Below, one piece after another: positions 4,363 through 7,357 of a stretch of DNA of 7,357 bases. Numbering within the stretch: the first letter of the stretch is position 1; every line of letters starts with the position of its first letter. The position numbers and the translations under genes are program-made. Where the stretch lies: the NCBI GenBank assembly GCA_002402755.1, contig DHGK01000298.1, positions 1-7,357 of the forward strand, in the 5' to 3' direction. Under the pieces are notes generated by a model. That model was not told where the DNA came from and searched no databases. It saw only the letters and a program-made list of their open reading frames with translations. The DNA comes from Planctomycetes bacterium UBA4800 (GTDB lineage: Bacteria > Planctomycetota > UBA8108 > UBA8890 > UBA8898).

Positions 4363-6090
4363 CTATTCCAGAATCCGCACGCCGCCGAGGAGCGAGGTCC
4401 CATCGGACCCGGCCTCGATGGCGATCGTCGCGCCGGCCGCGATCCGGTAGCCCTCCGGATCGAGCTCGATGACATGCCAGCCGCGGCGCCCCGGCAAGGA
4501 CGCGGAGAGCGCGACCGGGCGGCGCGGCGGCAGGCCGGCGATCGTGGCCTTCGCGGCGGCATCGGGCCGGCCGTCGGCGAAGATCTCGAGGATGAGCGCC
4601 CGCGGCGCGGGCACGGTCCTGAGCGCGCGCACCGTCACGGGCCCGAGCTTGTAGCCGATGCGCGTCTCCTGCCGCACGAGCGCCGGCGCGCCCTCGGGCC
4701 GGAACGTGTCGAGGTCCCAGGGCGCGATCAGAATCGCGCCTTGCCAGAGCGCGCCCGCCGCGGTCGCGAGCGTCACGGGCAGCGCCGCCGGGAACTCCCT
4801 GCGCTCGGGGAGCGCCAGGGTGAACGCAAGCGTGAACGCATCGCCCCGGCGCAGCGCAAGCGGCATCTCGGGCGGCGCGAGGCGGGCGCCTTCGCCGGCG
4901 CGCGCGAACAGGGTGCCGGCGAGGTCCTCCTCGGCCGTCACGCGGAACTGGAGGGCGAACCCGCGCCGCGGCGATGTCCAGTCGGCAAGGGGCGCAGCGG
5001 CGCTCGGCGCCGGCGGGCCGGCGAGCGCGACGCGCACGAGGCCGCTCACGGCCTCGGCTCCCCGCGCGGTGAAGGCGCGGGCGATGAGAACGCCGGGGGA
5101 CGCGAGCGCCGTCTCGCCGTCGAGGCGGAGCACGGGCTTGGGCGCCGCGGCTTCGGACGACAGGATGACACGCGCGCCGTGGAGCAGATCGAGGCGCGTC
5201 ACGCCTGCCGGATCCCAGGCGGCTGCGCGCACGCGGACGGGCGTGACGCCGTCGATGGCGATCGTCTGGCCGGCCGCGGGCTCGCGCCCGACCGTGAGAA
5301 CGAGCGACGGTCCGTCGGAGAAGCCGGCGCTCCCGGGTGCAACGGCGGGAAGCTCGCCGGCGCGGCCGGCGACGACCGTGCGGCGGCCGGCGGGGGGCGC
5401 GTTCCAGCCGTCCGGCCCTGCGCGCGCGGCGGGCTCGAGCAGGACGAGCGGCGTCAGGCCGCGCGCGAGCGCCGCGAGGTAGAGCGGCGCGATCGCGGCT
5501 ACGGCGGCGCCGGGCGGCGCGACCCACGTGCCGTCGCCGTCGAACCCGAGCGCCGGCGGATCGAATGCGCGCGCACCCTCGGGAACTCGGTCGAGCTCAC
5601 ACTGCTCGGCGCGGGCGACGAAGATCGGCGGGAGCTCGCCGCGGCAGAAGATGATCTCGCGGGGCTCGGCGGGGAGCGGGGGAGGAATCAGGGCGAGCGC
5701 GAGCGTTCGCTCCTCGCCGGGCGCGAGCGTCACGCGCTCGGGCGGCGAGCGCCATCGCCCGTAACGGGCGGTCACAACGAGCTCGCCGGCGGGAACGGCC
5801 AGGCGCTGCTCGGCCTGAACGTAGCATTCCCCGCCCGGGAGCCTCCGCTCGGGGGCAAGGTCGCTCGGGAGGCACGGCGCGCCGCCGGCCTCGATCGCGA
5901 GCGCGAACCAGGCGCACGGCTCGGCGCCCCATCGAACCTGGGGTGCGAGGCGGGCCTGGTCGGGCGCCGCGGCGAGGGGCAGGGCGGCGAGGAGGGTGCT
6001 AAGCCACGTGCGCCGCGCGGGCCTCGATTTCCTCCCGCGCGGCCGCGGCGATGCGATGCGCCAGGTCGCGGATCCGGTGCTCGTTCTCAC
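4363..6090 (-). CDS. Exported protein of unknown function, CehA/McbA-like architecture without metal-binding histidines
   Basis: This is a 575-residue Ala/Pro-rich protein with an N-terminal export signal: an Arg-rich n-region, hydrophobic WLSTLLAALPLAAA (29-42) and a plausible cleavage after Ala42. RRTWLS (26-31) loosely fits a twin-arginine motif. All five Cys (59, 73, 89, 149, 164) are in the first 170 residues, suggesting an oxidised extracytoplasmic domain. Residues 85-137 (RLAVPAGELVVTARYG, VTLAPGEERTLALAL) look like a PEGA or carboxypeptidase-regulatory-like beta domain. Residues 203-360 (YLAALARGL, DGPSLVLTVGREPAAGQTI, VTRLDLLHGARVI, GVLIARAF) recall the region after the PHP core of CehA/McbA-type proteins. 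No HxH is present and there are only two His (304, 539), so a PHP metal site is absent. I infer a degenerate or binding-only relative; function unknown. The only usable start is GTG at 6088-6090, inside glmM (92-base overlap); a stop lies just upstream in frame. Confidence 0.75.
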   Translation of the reverse strand: MRTSTGSATWRIASPRPRGRKSRPARRTWLSTLLAALPLAAAPDQARLAPQVRWGAEPCAWFALAIEAGGAPCLPSDLAPERRLPGGECYVQAEQRLAVPAGELVVTARYGRWRSPPERVTLAPGEERTLALALIPPPLPAEPREIIFCRGELPPIFVARAEQCELDRVPEGARAFDPPALGFDGDGTWVAPPGAAVAAIAPLYLAALARGLTPLVLLEPAARAGPDGWNAPPAGRRTVVAGRAGELPAVAPGSAGFSDGPSLVLTVGREPAAGQTIAIDGVTPVRVRAAAWDPAGVTRLDLLHGARVILSSEAAAPKPVLRLDGETALASPGVLIARAFTARGAEAVSGLVRVALAGPPAPSAAAPLADWTSPRRGFALQFRVTAEEDLAGTLFARAGEGARLAPPEMPLALRRGDAFTLAFTLALPERREFPAALPVTLATAAGALWQGAILIAPWDLDTFRPEGAPALVRQETRIGYKLGPVTVRALRTVPAPRALILEIFADGRPDAAAKATIAGLPPRRPVALSASLPGRRGWHVIELDPEGYRIAAGATIAIEAGSDGTSLLGGVRILE

Positions 6091-7345
6091 CTTCCACCAT
6101 CACGCGGAGCATGCGCTGCGTGCCGGAGTAGCGCACGTAGACGCGGCCTCGGCCGGCGAGGCTCTGCTCGGCCTCGATAATAGTGTGCGAGGTCCGCGCG
6201 AGTTCCGCAAGGGGAACCTTCTCCCTGACATCGACGTTGAGAAGGACCTGGGGCAGGGGCTGCATCACGGCGGCCAGCTCGCGCAGGGAGGCGCCCCGGC
6301 GCCTGAGCGCGTCGAGGAGCCCGAGCGCGGTGAGAATGCCGTCGCCCGTCGCGGCGAGCTCGGCGAGGATCACGTGCCCGGACTGCTCGCCGCCGAGGGC
6401 GCAGCCGCGCGCGCGCATCACGGCCGCGACATCGCGGTCGCCGACGCCGCCGCGGACGACCGCGATGCCGTGGGGCGCGAGCGCGATGTCCAGGCCCTTG
6501 TTGCTGTAGTCGGTGCAGACGATCGCCATGCCGGGCAGATGTCCGCGGGCTGCCATGTCGATGGCGAGGATCGCCATGACGCGGTCGCCGTCGACCGGCG
6601 CACCGCGCTCGTCGATGCAGATCACGCGGTCGCCGTCGCCGTCGAAGACGATGCCGAGGTCCGCGCCGCGCGCGCGCACCTCGGCGCACGCGGCCTCCGT
6701 GTGCTCGGAGCCGCAGCCGGCGTTGATGTTCGTTCCGTCGGGCGCGTCGTTGATGACGGTTTGCTCGGCTCCCAGGCGGCGGAAAAGCTCAGGCGCCGCG
6801 GCCGAGGTCGCGCCGTTGGCGCAATCGACCACGATCCTGAGGCCGTCGAGACGCAGGCCGGGCGCCGCCTGCGCCAGGAGGTCGAGGTAGTCGGCGCGCG
6901 CGTGGGGAACGGGCACGACGGTGCCCGGGGCGCCGCGTCCGGGAGGCGCGTCGCTGAACGCGTCGCGTTCGAGCTGCGTCTCCTCATCGGCCGACAGTTT
7001 CCCGCCCTCGGCGTTGAAGACCTTGATGCCGTTATCGGACGCGGGGTTGTGGGATGCGGAGATCACGATGCCCGCCGCGGCGCCGTAGCGGCGCGTCAGC
7101 GCGGCACAGCCCGGCGTGGGCAGGACCCCCAGGTCGAGGACCTTCAGGCCTTCCCCGAGAAGCCCGGCCGCGAGCGCCGAGGCCAGGAAGGGGCCGCTCC
7201 GGCGGGTGTCCCTGGCCAGGCAGACCGTCCCGCCGCCGGGCGCGCGCACGCGGGCGATGGCGCGCCCGAGGCGCACGACCGTGTCGACATCGAGCGGCGG
7301 GGTGTTGGGAATGCCGCGTACCCCGTCGGTTCCGAAAAGCTGCAT
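5999..7345 (-). CDS. glmM: Phosphoglucosamine mutase
   Basis: GlmM converts glucosamine-6-phosphate to glucosamine-1-phosphate, on the route to UDP-GlcNAc for peptidoglycan and LPS, in the cytoplasm. At 448 residues it has the normal length. All four hallmarks of the alpha-D-phosphohexomutase family are seen in order: the start LFGTDGVRG (3-11), the phosphoserine loop ISASHNP with Ser98 (codon 7052-7054), the Mg-binding loop DGDGDR (235-240), the sugar-binding loop GGEQSGH (318-324) and the phosphate-binding loop RYSGTQRMLRVMVEG (405-419). ISASHNP together with the FGTDGVRG start marks GlmM rather than a phosphomannomutase. The phosphate loop reads SGTQR where SGTEP is commoner, a mild variation. 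The ATG at 7345 is preceded by GGAGG at a 4-base spacing. It is the first gene of its operon visible here; whether genes lie further upstream cannot be seen. It overlaps the next gene by 92 bases. Confidence 0.97.
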   Translation of the reverse strand: MQLFGTDGVRGIPNTPPLDVDTVVRLGRAIARVRAPGGGTVCLARDTRRSGPFLASALAAGLLGEGLKVLDLGVLPTPGCAALTRRYGAAAGIVISASHNPASDNGIKVFNAEGGKLSADEETQLERDAFSDAPPGRGAPGTVVPVPHARADYLDLLAQAAPGLRLDGLRIVVDCANGATSAAAPELFRRLGAEQTVINDAPDGTNINAGCGSEHTEAACAEVRARGADLGIVFDGDGDRVICIDERGAPVDGDRVMAILAIDMAARGHLPGMAIVCTDYSNKGLDIALAPHGIAVVRGGVGDRDVAAVMRARGCALGGEQSGHVILAELAATGDGILTALGLLDALRRRGASLRELAAVMQPLPQVLLNVDVREKVPLAELARTSHTIIEAEQSLAGRGRVYVRYSGTQRMLRVMVEGENEHRIRDLAHRIAAAAREEIEARAAHVA

Positions 7346-7349
7346 GCAG

Positions 7350-7354
7350 CCTCC
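7350..7354 (-). promoter_or_regulatory. glmM: Ribosome binding site of glmM
   Basis: GGAGG on the - strand lies 4 bases before the ATG at 7345 and supports that start, which also matches the family's usual N-terminus. The promoter lies beyond the window end. Confidence 0.7.
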
Positions 7355-7357
7355 GCG

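Noticed and set aside
4346..5527. A 556-residue version of the HIT protein
   Set aside because: The extra N-terminal part is an Arg-rich shadow of the upstream gene; the family start LWAPWRMEYI and a ribosome site fix the ATG at 4345.
4474..6180. A 568-codon open frame on the + strand
   Set aside because: It is the antisense shadow of the exported-protein gene, with Arg/Gly-rich repetitive composition and no domain.
1..7357. A defence system, mobile element, CRISPR array or biosynthetic cluster
   Set aside because: No transposase, integrase, toxin, nuclease, repeat-spacer pattern or biosynthetic core gene was found on either strand; apart from the points listed, the gene set is housekeeping.

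Overview
The window is very GC-rich DNA (about 70% by eye) with tightly packed genes and no trace of phage, insertion sequence, CRISPR array, rRNA or tRNA. A lipid A-type acyltransferase points to a Gram-negative envelope, and the glycyl radical enzyme (oxygen-sensitive chemistry) points to an anaerobic or facultatively anaerobic lifestyle. The phylum cannot be fixed from the sequence. My impression is a deep-branching Gram-negative bacterium (PVC-like or a related uncultured lineage), but this is inference only.

Layout. At the left edge, on the + strand, is the C-terminal part of a glycyl radical enzyme (3-680), cut by the window start. It converges, across only 17 bases, on a block of seven genes that all lie on the - strand. 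Read in their own direction (right to left) these are glmM (phosphoglucosamine mutase), a large exported protein of unknown function, a HIT-family nucleotide phosphorylase/hydrolase, a roughly 280-base non-coding leader, a stand-alone PTS EIIA (PtsN-like) protein, a 103-residue uncharacterised protein, holA (DNA polymerase III delta) and an LpxL/HtrB-type acyltransferase. glmM, the exported protein and the HIT gene overlap or lie within 17 bases and look like one operon. EIIA, the small protein, holA and the acyltransferase form a second block, with gaps of 51 and 12 bases and one 4-base GTGA overlap.

The genes combine cell-envelope supply (GlmM makes glucosamine-1-phosphate for peptidoglycan and LPS; the acyltransferase would act on lipid A), replication (HolA), nucleotide housekeeping (HIT) and PTS-type signalling (EIIA). 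Most of this is ordinary housekeeping content.

The less ordinary points are: an exported protein that resembles the non-catalytic parts of CehA/McbA-type PHP proteins but has almost no histidines; an acyltransferase whose HX4(D/E) motif lacks its acidic residue; an EIIA whose second conserved His is Tyr; and a structured leader before EIIA with competing hairpins and a U5 run that could be a terminator or attenuator. I do not see a clearly new multi-gene system.
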